Assembly (NCBI RefSeq): GCF_022539315.1
Contig: NC_066316.1
Coordinates: 66,383,994 to 66,447,993, forward strand
Length of the DNA stretch: 64,000 nucleotides
Reading direction: 5' to 3'
Origin: Serinus canaria
Taxonomy: Eukaryota; Chordata; Aves; Passeriformes; Fringillidae
The notes below the pieces were generated by a model. The model had not been told where the DNA came from. It did not search any database and was given only the letters and a program-made list of their open reading frames with translations. Of the stretch, positions 23,413 through 35,754 are shown piece by piece; the first letter of the stretch is position 1, and every line of letters begins with the position of its first letter. Both the position numbers and the translations under genes were made by a program.

Positions 23413-25898
23413 AGCACAAATGCTGAATCTGAACAGAGCCTGGGTACAATTCACCACTAAAATATGGGTATTTTCTTTTTCTATGACTTCACTAGCTAGT
23501 TACTTCAATAAGGAATTGATTAGTTACAGAATCCAAATATTTTATTTCTGCATCACATCCTGTCATAAGATCTGAAGACAACCTCTGTTATCTCCCATCC
23601 TGCTCAGTCACTGGCATAACTCCGATGTATGTATTTCAATGTCAATATAGAACTCTAATATATAGGTATTCCTTATAGTTCTCAATGCATTCTTTCATCT
23701 CTTACAGCTCTCTGGACAACTGCACAGTATTTTATTATTTATGTACACTGTTATCCTTATTATCAGTGTTGCACAGGTTGTCTTGCTTTCATTTGATTTC
23801 TGAATGCCTATTACATGGAAACAGATGTTTGAGTTTATTTTACTTTGCATTTGCTTAAAAACACTCACCTAGTGTTTTATATTCAGCTGTTGCCAATAAT
23901 CAGTTAACTTCTGCATGGTCATGTGTGAATAATGCTGCTGTCCTATCATCTTCCCTTCTTCTGTAGCTTAAAAACCACCCTGAACACTTCACATTTTTGG
24001 GAACTCTGTTTGCAGATTGTTTTGCAATCATTTTATATTTAAATCTGTGTTACGATGCCTTCCCATTTGTAGGCCCTCACCCTTGCCCTCAGCTTTAGCA
24101 TTGTTTAGGTGAAGAGTTTGTGCAAAGTACCAGCAGAAGTTTCAAAGTCATTTGGCCATGGAAGAATTGTTCAGTGAAGACAGCCTGCACTTAATAGCCA
24201 CCTCAGCTCTGATAATAGTGCTAAGCCCCTCTCTGCCTGTTGATGACAGCTTCAGCCTAATTGCTGGCTATGTTTTCTATGTGCTGCTATTAAGGAGGCA
24301 CTGGTTTCTCTGCAGTTGCCTGGCATGTCAAATCATTTCTTTACAACAGAGCTTATCATTGTGATGCCTAGACAGGCCCACTGATGTTTCCCAAAAGTCC
24401 CTTTAGCACGTGTGCAGACCTAAGTCCATTCCCTGATGTGCTGGGAGCAGTAATTGCTGGAGAGGAGGGATAACTTGCTGTGCCCCATCTGCCTAGCAGG
24501 CTCTGACTGCCATATCTGGCAGCTGGGTCATGGCACACGTAACTGAGGGAGGGAGGGTGGCTCCTGGCTGTTTTATTTATTTCATAGTTGTGGTGGGGCA
24601 TTAGAAATGGTTGAAGAAGTGACAAGGTGTCACTGTTTTCACTGCCTCAGCTGCTTCTGGGGGCTTATGCAGCTGCACAGCTGGATGTCCAGGGGATGAA
24701 ATGGAAGCTGTGCTCTTGGCTCCTTTCCAACTGGCTCCAAATGTACTTGAGAAACTTCCATGTGATGATAGTTAATGTAGCACCTGCTCAACAAACAAAA
24801 CCCAAGTTTCCCCTCCCCTGCTATACTGTACATCTGTTATTTTGCTGACATGGAAACTAGCGTAACAGTTAGATTCATTACTTGCCCTCTAAGCTGATTC
24901 CAGCTAAGCTGAAAAGACCTCAGTGTGTTTCCTCAGTGATTGTTCAGGCTGCAGCACAAATCAAGTAGTTCTCCCTCCAACGAGATTTGTTCTACACTGC
25001 AATTGCATGTGTATGTTCGTGCTTGAGGTAAGACTGAGAGGCAGCATCTTCTCCTGGCCAAATATAGACTCCAGCTCTCAGCAGAGCCGTGTTTACTTTT
25101 GGAGTTCTGGGCCCAGGGCTAATTAGAGGTCAGAGAGACCAAATATGCAAATGCCTGAAGAAGATGGGCACAACCTCACCTGTCCTTTGCCCTTTATGTC
25201 TTCTCTGTTGGGACTTACTGGGACATTCCAAGTACCCCAGCAGTTTCAGACAGCTGCTATTAACAAAATAATCTGGCAGAGAATGTTTCCTTTTTCTCCA
25301 CAAACTTGGAATTTCTCCCTTCAGAAAATCCCATTACTTCAAGGCCAGGACAGGGAGCAATCATTCCTGAAGGAGTGACAAGGTTAAAGTCCAAGTTCTC
25401 TCCCACTCCTCAGGTCCCCCACAGCTGTTATTTACTACTGCTGTGTGACTTTTAATAACCTGCACTCCAAAGACTTGTATTCTGTAGGGTCACTCACGTG
25501 CTAAAGACAAATGCATGCTTAAAACTGGAAGCTAAGTGGTTAATTACTGGAAACTCTTCTTTCTGACTTTGCTTTAAGTAATTTCATATTTTTGTAATAT
25601 GTTTTAGACCTTCTGCATCTTAGAAAGCTTAGCTTTGAAATTAATGAGGATTAGATAATACTCTGAAGCATAAATCTAAAGCATGTTGTGTTTTGCAAGG
25701 TTTTAATTCCCAGTATAAGCACTGTGTTCTGGATGGTTCCCTAAAAGATATATTGTTTTGAAGTTGCTATTTTGCAGCAGCCAAGTACAGCATGGTGAGA
25801 AAGCTGCAATGTGCAATCAGTTTGCCTTTCTTTTATTCTTTTGAGTTATTTGGTGTAGCTTAGTACTAAATTACCATTTTATTCTGTGCCCTCATCAG
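23413..25898. other. Unique noncoding DNA
   Basis: Includes a less AT-rich stretch at about 24130-25130 with long repeat-free sequence and overlapping 60-85 codon frames on both strands. TTGAG|GTAAGA near 25026 is a good donor, and one frame upstream of it is open for 26 codons from CAG (24947), but the acceptor is weak. No transposon was recognised. Confidence 0.45.
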
Positions 25899-26155
25899 GA
25901 AATCATCCCAGAGATACTTACAAAATGTAAACAAACCCCTTACACGGTCAAGTTTTTTGATATATCAAACAAAAAGAAATTCCTGAAGACTCTTGTGGCT
26001 CTGGGAATTCGTAGAAAACCTTAACCTCAGTTACACCAAAATGAGAACTCCTCAGTAAGTGTAAAAATTTTCTTTTTGGAAACTGTGAATAATCCAGAAA
26101 GGGACTGAGCAAGAGCTGTTCTGTACTTTACAATAAATTTTCAGGATTGTTTTTC
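25899..26155 (+). CDS. Candidate terminal coding exon with 3' UTR
   Basis: A pyrimidine-rich acceptor (TTCTGTGCCCTCATCAG, ending 25898) is followed by a phase-0 frame of 41 codons with TAA at 26022-26024. The peptide starts E-I-I-P-E-I-L, contains KFFDISNKKKFLKTLVALG and ends IRRKP. It is balanced and lysine-rich, like a real protein C-terminus, but I cannot name the family. The 3' UTR would be about 130 nt: AATAAA at 26132-26137 is followed by T/GT-rich sequence (TTGTTTTTCCTTC, TGTGTTTGG), the expected downstream element, so cleavage would fall near 26150. No preceding exon could be fixed in the window; they may lie further upstream on the plus strand. A 41-codon open stretch has roughly a 10% chance of occurring at random, so the case rests on acceptor, frame, stop and polyadenylation signal occurring together. 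It could also be a lost gene's remnant. Confidence 0.4.
26132..26137 (+). terminator. AATAAA polyadenylation signal candidate
   Basis: AATAAA with a T/GT-rich stretch 15-40 nt downstream, 107 nt after the stop codon of the candidate terminal exon. Confidence 0.4.
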
Positions 26156-28049
26156 CTTCTTGCCTGTGTTTGGCATGGCTGCCCTGAAGCAAAAGTGGCA
26201 GTGAGACTTTTCTTACTGCTCAGAAAACTGTCTTCATGAAACCACTTACCTCCAATGCAAGAAGAAAGTCTTAGTGTAGTCCTAACAGCTGGTAAACAAA
26301 GAATGTGACTGCTTCCTTGCAAGCCTTCATGTGTAATGAACCAGCTCCAACTCATTTTGCATTCACTATTGTTAGAAATCCTGAGCTCTTGTTATTTATG
26401 AAATTTGAGCACCCTATCTTGACATTTAAATTATTTTGGCTCTTTGAAAGGTAGGTATTCACTTCTAGCAAAGGCAAAATTTTTTTATTGTGTATTTGTT
26501 AGAGAAGTTATGGCATGACCACAGTGGCTCTATTTCAGGAAGGATTCTGTGTTATTCCCTGCCAAGCAATGAAATGCAGCAGGTAAAACAGAGGGAACTT
26601 TTTGGGGACAAGGAGCCTTGAAGGGACCTGTCCAGGCACCTTATTAGCAGCTGCTGAGGAAAAATACAGTGCCCACCATCAGCTCAGGCAGACACTAGGG
26701 AATTATGCAGCCCTGTTTAATCTTCAGGGCATCAGTCCAGCCCCAGTGGGACAGAGAAAAATCTTTGCAAGTGCTTTAGATAGATCACAGCACAAACCTG
26801 TAACTTAGTGACCCTTGTTAATTAGGATTCTGAGCTACTGTGTAGTTTTATACCCTTCCTACCAGTAATGTCAATCTATGCTAAAAGCAGAATTTGTTCC
26901 ACAAAAAATTTCCTTTTGAAAGCAGGGTGGTTGTAGAGGCACCCTTGCCATTTGTTCATGCTTACACAATGGTGTCCCACTAAGATGGAAACATTATTTT
27001 TCTTCCCATTGCTATTTTTTGCTACCAAGTGTAATAGCAGAGCACGAGCCATCTATCTTTCAGGAAGAACTTGTTTTTTTTCAGGATATGGAGCTTAGTT
27101 ATTTAAAAGAAAGCAAGATACAGCTTTGCATAACTATTGAGGTTCTTTTCAGAGGTTAATTTGTTACGTCACATAGATTATCTGCTCAAACACTGTACAT
27201 TCCCTTACCCTAAGGCACAGAGGTTCATTAAATGAGCTATGCAGTGAAAGAACCAGACTTTTTCTAATACAGTTTCTAAGCCTCCTGGCAGTTCTGTGCA
27301 AAATATCCTTCCCATGCTCTCAGTTATGCAGTCTTCCAAAAGGGACCCACTGTGCATCTGTCATAAGCATTTTCCAGTGTCACTAGTAATAAGGATTAAC
27401 CTCTCTATGCCTAGCTCCTGAGAGTTAGCTTTTTATGGAGACATAAAGAATGTCGGGGGAGAAAAAGCAAGGCTGTACTGGTGCAGGATCCTTGGCTTTA
27501 GCACCCACGTTCCCAGGTGGCTGGACAGACCCTGAATGAGTTGACCTTCAAGGTACAATGAAATGCCAGTCTATTTACTCAGCCTTGTGACGGAGGAAGG
27601 TAATTGTAGGAATTGGAAACCTATTTAATAACAGTGCTCAAGGATGAGACACTATCTAAGCCACCACTTTGTCAATTAACTATGAAAACTGTCTGGAAGT
27701 TTTTCATGAGTAGAGGAACAGTGTGGGGTGGATTATTCAACTCCTCAAATGAACAAAAATAAATAAAAATTTAAATAAATAAATAAGGCTTTATGTTCCA
27801 ATGACAAGGTTAGTGAACTCCTGATGAATTGTTAGGAAACCACTGGAACAGTATCATTTGTTAATAGATAGCCCATAAAACTGGACTACTGAAGTTGCCT
27901 TATCCTTGCCTACCCCCTGTATCTGCAGTGGGCCACATTCACTCTCCCCTGGCATAGGAAACAGCACAAAAAGCTGCCAGAAACTGATGTTTCTGGTGGT
28001 TCAGCACTGACTCTCCCAGCCTGAGCTATGACCCTTCTCAAACCAACAG
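26156..28049. other. Unique noncoding DNA
   Basis: Contains an (AAAT)n-like run at 27758-27786 (AAATAAATAAAAATTTAAAT and AAATAAATAAAT). No transposon or exon was recognised. Confidence 0.5.
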
Positions 28050-28142
28050 ACTACTTTTTTTCCCCCAAATGTGCCAAAAGGAAGCTACTCCTGCACTGGG
28101 GAAGTGACTCTGAAGGTGCCAGAGGATGAAGTCTGCTCCTTG
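28050..28142 (+). other. Weak internal-exon candidate
   Basis: Exactly 31 codons lie between an acceptor-like sequence (CCTTCTCAAACCAACAG, ending 28049) and a consensus donor (CTTG|GTGAGT, 28142/28143), in phase 0 at both ends. The peptide reads T-T-F-F-P-P-N-V-P-K-G-S-Y-S-C-T-G-E-V-T and continues to ...V-P-E-D-E-V-C-S-L, with two cysteines, as in an extracellular segment. Both other frames are closed. The family is not recognised. The acceptor's pyrimidine tract is broken by purines, so confidence is low. Confidence 0.18.
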
Positions 28143-29689
28143 GTGAGTCTCACTCAGTAACCATCAGAGCTTCAAGCTGGTGTTTGTGAAGTGAATGAAC
28201 TTGGTCAGTTTGTGCGCAGTGTTTTTGTTTCTCTGCTCTCCACTTTTGTTTCCACCATTCCCCTGAGCTGTAGTCCAGAGTGGGGGAGAGTTAGCAGCTT
28301 CTCTGAACCTCTGTAGCCCCAAAGCTGGGCATAATTGCAAACATTTTGCTTATGGACTTAGTCTCTCTCCCCTACTTCCACGGTCCTCAGTTGCTCCAGA
28401 AGAAGCTTCCTGTTTGCCATTCAGTCACACAGGACAGAGCAAGGTCAATGCTTCATCCTCAGAGTAGTTAAGGATGCCAGGGCCAGTGAGTAATGCTGCA
28501 GGCATTTGCCTGGACATCTTTGCTGGTTGGTAATGCATTCTCTAGGGACAATCTGCTTGTTAGAGCTCAGCCTTTCTTTTTGAAATTCTTTTGGTTGAAT
28601 CTCTTGAACAAAAATCCTTTAAGAAATAGACTACTTTGCTTTCTTGAAAATATCAGTTATGCAAGCAGGAATAACTTGTAACTGTGGCAGCAGAACTGTT
28701 TTGCACAAATGCGACCTAAATTTCTTTAACCTGAGGCTTTAGCTGGTTTCAATGCATGAACCTGAAGGCAAAATGAAACTACCATATTTCTTGTAGTTTC
28801 ATGAGGTATTTCCACCTCTTTAAAATCCCAATAGAAAAATCAGGCCTAATGTAACCATGAAAAGTTAAAGTATCACAAAGGAAGATAAATATAAATACCA
28901 TGTTACCAATATACAACCTCCATATGAAACCTCTGATGGTATCCTTATTTCTGACTAAGGAGTGGCCGGACTAATCACAAATAGTCAGGGATTTGTGGTT
29001 TGATTCAATTAAGCAGCATGTTATAAATTATGTGAATATTTTTCTGTCTTTCTGAAGGACCTGTATAAATATAGCAGTGTTACTAGCTGTTGTACTCCTC
29101 ACTGGCAGCTCATCTCTTATTCAAATGGGTGAGTAACAGTGGGTGGAATTCTCAATTCTTTATTCTTTCCAAGTTCAGTGAATTATTCTTTACCTCTTTT
29201 TTTTTGATTAAAATGCTCTTATTATGTATTCAGTGATACGCATTCATAGCAAGACATCCTCTGTGTTTTGATAAAGTTACTAAAATGAAGCTAATTATTG
29301 ACCCTGCTGAATAGCAGCTGTATGTAGATCACGAGCGAGATAGATTGATGCATCTCGCCTTTTTTTAAAGAAACACCTACCTTCCAGATCAGAATCCACT
29401 GGCTGGGAGTTAATGCATACACAAGCCTTCAGTTCTTAACACTACCTTGTCTGAGTAAATACACGTTCAGCCACCACTATGTTAATAGACTCAAGCACTC
29501 CTAATGATTTTGGAATTGGTTTATATACTGAGATACCTGGACTGCTTTATTTACTGGAGTGGCCAGCTAGCAAGGTTTGCTAAGCCTAAAAGCTGTGGGC
29601 TTTTGTGTATGTGTGCACTAGACATCAACAGCAGATTCTCGAATTGCATGGACTTTGTTGCCAAGATGGCAGGCAGCTGTCAATGTGGA
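28143..29689. other. Unique noncoding DNA with isolated motif-like sites
   Basis: A TATAAATA at 29064-29071 is followed about 57 bp later by ATGG|GTGAGT (29128/29129), a possible but unsupported tiny first exon. At 29335-29358 GCGAGAT and ATCTCGC form a 7-bp inverted repeat with a 10-bp spacer containing AGATTGATG, next to CTAATTATTGACC (homeodomain-type core). No transposon was recognised. Confidence 0.4.
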
Positions 29690-30275
29690 CACTAGCAAAC
29701 ACAGATGGAGCGAGTCATTCAGGAAGGGATGTGATATTTGACAACTCAGACTTCCAAAGGGCTTAGCAGGTCGGCAGCTACCACGGCCCCATGTCGTCTT
29801 ATTCTCAGATCAGCATAACGAATCATGCCTGGGAGAGCAAGCTAATCCCTTTCAGGTTCCCTGGACTGTAGATCTTTCTGAATTTTCCTTTCTTTAGCCC
29901 TTTGTTTTCCTCTTGCTTTGTACTGAAAGTTAGCTACAACAGCAAGAATGTATTAGGCTACTTGGAATACTGTCTTCAATTCATCCTGTCCTGCTGGCAC
30001 ACGGCGCAAGCTGCACAATGAAGAAACTCCTGCCTCACTTCTGGAATGAGCCAACAAGAGGGTTTATAAAAGGCGACGTCTACGCGTGCACACATGCACA
30101 CAAACACGCATGCATAGGCTGGAGTTGCTGTTGTCTTGGTTTGAGGGTAGATGCAAATCTAGTTTTTGAAGCCACCTTTTGCCAAAAGGCTGTAAAATCT
30201 GCCCTGTCAATTCAAGGAGTTATTAACTACTTCCCAAGTACTTCCACGTCTCCCAGCGTATGGCACGCAGGTGGC
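29690..30275 (+). promoter_or_regulatory. CpG-enriched block with a TATA box, candidate promoter
   Basis: TATAAAAG (30065-30072) is a perfect TATA-box match in GGTTTATAAAAGGCGACG. It sits in a stretch with clustered CpGs: GTCGGC, CACGGCC, GTCGTC and AACGAA at 29768-29822, ACGGCGC at 30001, GGCGACGTCTACGCG at 30073, and more to about 30270. The neighbouring DNA is CpG-poor. Transcription would start near 30095, in an alternating purine-pyrimidine stretch. No donor or exon could be fixed downstream, and the 147-codon frame beginning at 30018 starts upstream of the TATA box, so it is not its product. Confidence 0.3.
30081..30117. repeat. Alternating purine-pyrimidine stretch
   Basis: Mostly alternating bases (TACGCGTGCACACATGCACA, then CACGCATGCATAG) with one short break. 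Such sequence can adopt Z-DNA. It lies where transcription from the TATA box at 30065 would begin. Confidence 0.55.
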
Positions 30276-32165
30276 CCTCTCCAGCTGGTTAGATGCTCCA
30301 TTCATCACTTTAAAAGCAGTTACAATGCCCTCTTCTGCACTCAGACAGAAGGAGGATCCCATCCATCCCTGGAAAAATTCAGCTTGGGGTGGGCACTCTT
30401 CCTGTATGAACAATTCCCTTTGTGTTGTACAGCAAGGAGGTATGAGATGTTTGAGGATTAATCCTGTCCTCACTAAGGCACATCTGTTGTCCATTAGATT
30501 AGAGAAAGGGGCCTCAAATACTCTCTGCACCTCAGGCTTTTGCCTGTCAGTACAACTCTATCCTGCCTTGACTCTGCAGTGATTCCTCCCAAGCATGAGA
30601 CTGTTAAGTAGATGTTGGGTAGCAAAATGCACTGTATATCCCCTGTTATGATTAAGCAGTGTCTGAGTAAATTTTGATGGCTGGATAAAATACTGGTTTT
30701 ATTACACCTTGGCTGTGGTGGGATAAGCCATCAGCTGCAGAGAGTTGTTCCACACTAAGTAGGCTTGAATATCTCATTTTTAAAATAAAGAAATATAGAA
30801 TTCCTAAATTAAAGCCAGATTTGGATTACCCCATAAAGATTAAAGGTAATTTCAAGCCTTTACCATTCTTCAGCATAACTTCACCCATTTGCAATGGCAC
30901 TAGAATTCTCCAAAACCTCTGTCACTTGTATCAAACTGTTCTCATTTACCCTGCGCTTGAATCTGACACAGAATATTCAATAGGCACAGAGCTCCTGTTT
31001 TTCCTACTCAGATAGTTGAAGGGTGTGTCATCTGCTTTAGGAACTATGTTCAGAAATGTTGCTATCTACTTTTAAAGTGGTTATTCCAAAACTCTGCCCT
31101 CATGAGACTGTTCTGACTATAAAATCATATCAACTTTAGAGTAATGACAACCATAAGGTTAAAAGGTGATAGTCTCTGGGATTCTGATGACAGTGATAGT
31201 GCTCCAGTGCTTTGGGAACCCCTTCTTTGCTAGAAGGAGACAACAAAATCTTTGTAGCTGAAACTAGGCCAACAAGAGTTATTGATTTTATAGGTTCAGC
31301 AGTAGAATTTATAAATAACAATAAAAGTAGAAAAGATCAAAGGGAATTTTTGACGAAGCAAAACACCCAAAAATGTCATTTTGTGTTGCGTGGGCTGTTC
31401 TATTCCACTTGAAATGAAATACTTAATTTTTTCAGGAATATGAAAAATAGTAAGCAAAGAAGGATGCATTAGTTTTACAAAACGTTCAGAAATAATTGCT
31501 CAGCTTCACTTCAATAGTTAGATGAAATACATCACTAGTAAAAGTGAAAAGCTGAGAATAAATGGCCTCTGAGAAAGGGGTTTGGAGCTGCATTTAGTGC
31601 TCATACACTTGGATCCATCCTTCTTTAATACATAACCAAGCATAAGAATGGGTCTTAATATGATGGAAAGTGTCTCCATGATGGTGTAAATCACAACAAA
31701 CAAACAAACACACACAAATAATAATGCTTAACAACTAATTTTCCTGTGTTGTCAGTAAGACTTTCCTATCTCCAATTAGTTAGCAGACAAAGCAGGCATT
31801 TTCAGTGTGGTTATACTTGGGCTTCTCAAAGGATTTGCACATTAAAAATAGAAAAATTCTCATGTTTGAATCATCAGAAGAGTCAGGCTTAGTATCAATC
31901 TGAAGCCACATCTAGTTTCAGAGGGACATTGTCTTTATGAGCCTCATAATGGAAATTTGGACAAAGCTTGAATAAAGATTTTGTGCTAGTTAAAGCACAT
32001 TGCAGCACTGCAAGGAAGGGAATTGTAAGCCCCATCATGATTATACACGAAGCACCATACTCACAAAGTTACTCTCCTGCTATTCCTTGTTTAGCAACTT
32101 GTCTTAAAAGAGGAGAACTTCAGGTGTTTGTTGTTGCTTGTTGCTTACATTTTATTTGAGTTTAA
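30276..32165. other. Unique noncoding DNA
   Basis: Overlapping frames of 103-107 codons at 30207-30582 lie on opposite strands with no domain similarity. An (AAAC)n-like run is at 31693-31717. No transposon was recognised. Confidence 0.5.
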
Positions 32166-32290
32166 ATTACAGAATCAGAGGGGAAAAAAGACTTCAAGAA
32201 ATCCTGCAGTGAACTCCATTGGCCCCAAACAGCCCATGTTCCTGAGACAATCAGTCTGTGCTGTGGGCAACAACAGGGGCTTTGATACTA
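32166..32290 (-). repeat. Possible very old CR1 fragment
   Basis: TTACAGAATCAGAGGGGAAA, AAAGACTTCAAGAAATCCTG and AACTCCATTGGCCCC roughly follow the reverse complement of a CR1 3' end (ACAGAATCA, GGAAAAGACCTTCAAGATCA, GTCCAACC), but with many mismatches. The far limit is a guess. Confidence 0.3.
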
Positions 32291-33429
32291 CTTTTTTTCA
32301 GCGTTATTTGCTCTGCTCATTTAGCTGGTTGACTGGTTCCACCTCTTTTCCTCTTTTGTCATTAGTTGCTATGTTAGGAAGATTGTTTATTTGTTTGTTT
32401 TCCTTCATTGATTCTGTGCTGAGTTTACCCTGCTCACTTTGACTGTGGGAATCTGCCTCAGATAAATATGATTATTACCTTATGAGTATTCTTGCCACTA
32501 TTAGGCCAGATTCACTATTAGGTGTTTGCAGGGGAGCAGCTAAACTATGCATGGGTATAATCTATAGGCAAAATACATGCTGGCATCACAGTTTCTAGTT
32601 ATTCAGTGCACTTGTAAAAGAGTGTGCTTTAAAGTTTGAGATGATGTCGAAGTAGACAGGCTGAGGTCCAGTGTACCTGACATTAGTGACTGGATTGGCT
32701 ACAATGGTTAGCAAAATTATTATACCTGAAATCATGCATGAATATATTCCAATATTGCTTCCATGACTCAGGCCTGACATTTGGTAGAAGAAGCAAATTA
32801 GGCAATCTAGTCAGAAAAAAACATACTAGGTAGAGGTAAATTAAGAATATTGTCATGCTTCATGCAAAAGCTTTTCAGATATGGAGGTATAGTGCAAAAA
32901 GAGGCTGCATGTGACTAAAATGAATGGCTTAAAGTGTCAGCAGAATGAAGGGAAATGGTTCTGCATTCATTCTCATCAGGCTTTGTCCTTTCTTAATGTT
33001 ATAAGAATGTCAAGAATGTCAGAAATTGTAGTTTTATCAGTTTGTCTGTTACATAATTTATTTCTACTTCTTTAGAAAAAGGAAGAGAAAGATGAATGTA
33101 TCAAATTGACAGCAGAATCATTGTACTCTACCATTGTGTTAGAATTTGAGAGCTTTATTTCCAAATGTGAGAGGAGTTAACTACTGTTTCCAATTTCATC
33201 TCAGCTAAATCAAAGGTCCAAAAGACAGAGATATAACCTATTTCCCTCAGTGTGTGATTTCATCCTGGAACAGAGCAATATAATGATGGCCATTTGTGTA
33301 TGTTTTTTTTTTAATTGATTATCAAGGGAGTCTATGACAGTAAGTGGAGACAATTATTTCTAAGGAGGTGAAGTTATTACATCTCCTCTCTCTCTTTGTG
33401 TTTGCTTTTGTTTTGCATGATGATTACCT

Positions 33430-33433
<4 letters not shown>
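32291..33433. other. Unique noncoding DNA
   Basis: No repeat or exon was recognised. AT-rich throughout. Confidence 0.5.

Positions 33434-33480
<47 letters not shown>
33434..33480. repeat. (TA)n microsatellite
   Basis: An uninterrupted AT alternation of 38 bp to 33471, one G interruption, then TATATATA to 33480. It is likely length-polymorphic and difficult for short-read assembly. Confidence 0.95.
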
Positions 33481-35259
33481 AGATATTTGCAACTCTTTGC
33501 TTTCTTCAATGGATTGGTTACAAAGAGTTGGTTATTCCTCCTTCAAGCTACAGTGGTTAACTATGATTCAGCAAGTTAAATGCATGCACTGTTGCACTTT
33601 GGTACCCTGAATGACAGTGTATAGCAATTCCAACACAAATAAATGAATATTTAAAGTAAAACGAAACTTGTGAGTAGCAGGACTAACGTTCTGGAAACAG
33701 GATGAAAGGTAGCCAGGTATCATCTGTATCAGTCTTTTCATCCAAGATAAAAATTCACTTATTTCACAGGTGAAGATGCACCGTTTACATTTATTTGAAT
33801 GGTGGCTTCCCTCTACTGTGGCTCCAACATATAATATGTAGGTCATCTGATGGAGTTTTCTGGTTCTTACAGGACATTTTTTTGAAGAAAGGGAGAATGC
33901 TACTTTGCTGAAATATAATCAGCTCATGAGAAGGGTTATGAAGATCTGCAGAGCCTAGTAGAAAAGATGAATAATGGCTATCTTTTCATATGGGCTCGAA
34001 TGAATGGGCTTCAATGAACAGTTTCAAGGCCTGCAGTTAGCAGTACATAAGCTGTATAAAGATAAAATCAAGCTGTGAACAGAATGTTACACGAGCCAAA
34101 AATAGGTCACATTTGAATCTTTTCTAGGGGCCTTATCAAAGTTACTCATTCCCAAGGATGTTGAAAAATTATTTGCAATGTGTGCAGCTTGCCACAGTCA
34201 AACAATACTGATTTCTAGCAGTGTGTAACAGATGACATTGCAAACATTGTAACAGAAACATTGTAAACTCAGTAGAATTCTGAAATGGTGTTAAAAACTC
34301 AATTTATATTATATGGTGTAGAATGCTTCAAGGCTTTTTGGGAAATGTCCATGAGGAAAGAATAGTTGCTGAAAGCTGGCTGTGCAGCTCCCCCAAGTAC
34401 TGACAGACAAAGGAAACATGCTGCACAAGGTGGTAGGTGGGTTTTCCATTTAGGCATCTTTTTTAGCCCACATTTCCGTGAAGGACAGCACAAGCTTCCT
34501 CCCTGTGTACTTTCTCTTTCTGGACAGCAACGACAGATTATAATTAAGTTGCACGTGCCATTTCCCAGTTATCATTGTCAGATGGAGGTGGCAAAAGACC
34601 ACACAGTGGCACTGGGACTGTTTTCTGTCAGTGGTATTTTTCCTGAAGATCAACATGGACTGCTGCATGGCTCTAAGAAAAAAGAGCAGGCATTCTAAAA
34701 AGCCTGAAACCCTTGGGGCTTGTCCTGGGCCCAACTAAGATCAGACTTCTGGTTAGAGAAGAGGTGGCACAGAACCTGCATGGTCCTGCAGATGTGTGCA
34801 GTGCTGCAGACCTCTTGCTCTTCACGCAGAGCTCTTTGCTGGTGGTTTCTGAAGGATTCTGATTTTGCCCAGTGATAGTGCAGTAAGTGGGCCATATTAG
34901 GTTGAAAGAGCTTAATCAATCAGCACTCACAGATCCAAAATCTATTTCCTGTATTTGCAAAATTCATTGCAGCTCATTCATTTGAATAATACCATTTGCT
35001 GATCAGGTATTCTCCAAGATGAATAACGATGACACAGAGCTGCTGTGTTCCTAGGCTGTGGTTAGTTTTATTTCACTCAGAAGCAGTGTCTTTCTTCATT
35101 GATTTAATCCTTCTGACTTTTCACCTGTGACAACAGAAAGGTATGGATCATCCTCCACAGGAAATTGCCTGGATCTGATTTCCTATTTCTGTTTTTAAGA
35201 AGCCATCTTCCATTGCAGCATTGTGCCTGGCTCTCAGCTTCCTCTGGCGGACTGGTGGC
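33481..35259. other. Unique noncoding DNA
   Basis: Frames of up to 110 codons at 34366-34734 occur on both strands and show no recognisable protein. No transposon was recognised. Confidence 0.5.
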
Positions 35260-35263
35260 CTTG

Positions 35264-35340
35264 CATTTAGATCCTAGAATTTAGGATTTAGGATATTATC
35301 CTTGTATTTAGATCCAACAGCCTAGTATTTAGATCCTCAT
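35264..35340. repeat. Degenerate short tandem repeat
   Basis: Three copies of (G)CATTTAGATCC / GTATTTAGATCC occur within 75 bp (about 35264, 35306 and 35327), with TTTAGGATTTAGGAT between the first two. Confidence 0.7.
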
Positions 35341-35416
35341 TTTCTACCAAACTGACAAAATTTTCTGATTGCTATTTTAAGAATTACTTCACCTAGTAAA
35401 ACAAAAGTTAATTAAC

Positions 35417-35493
35417 ATCAGTATCTGATTATTGGGAGAATAGTCTGGTTAATTTAATCAGCATCTGATTATTGGGAGAATAGTCTAATTTAG
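35417..35493. repeat. Two-copy 40-bp tandem duplication
   Basis: ATCAGTATCTGATTATTGGG at 35417 repeats as ATCAGCATCTGATTATTGGG at 35457, followed in both by AGAATAGTCT. Over the shared part only a few positions differ, so the duplication looks fairly recent. Confidence 0.9.
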
Positions 35494-35754
35494 GTACACT
35501 GGGTGGGGTATTAACAGTGTTTAGAGCCTTTACCTTGGATTTGTAACCTTGTCTCATGTTGACCTTTGAGATACAAGCAACTCTTTCTTCAAAGCCTCCT
35601 TTGGAGAGCTGTAAATGATTAATTCAACAATCATATCTACGTGTTGTCTGCACAGAACACGCCTGAATGAGTACACAACATATTGACTAAATGAAAAGTA
35701 GGTGGAAAGTTGCAATGCTGTTGAATGAAGCAGGATGGTAGTTTTCACCACGTA
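35494..35754. other. Unique noncoding DNA
   Basis: A short interval between the tandem duplication and the CR1. No feature was recognised. Confidence 0.5.

Noticed and set aside
30018..30461. 147-codon frame overlapping the TATA box
   Set aside because: It begins upstream of the TATA box, has no recognisable protein features and is mirrored by a 107-codon frame on the other strand.
31212..31412. 66-codon frame with protein-like composition
   Set aside because: About a hundred frames of this size exist in the window. There is no independent signal here.
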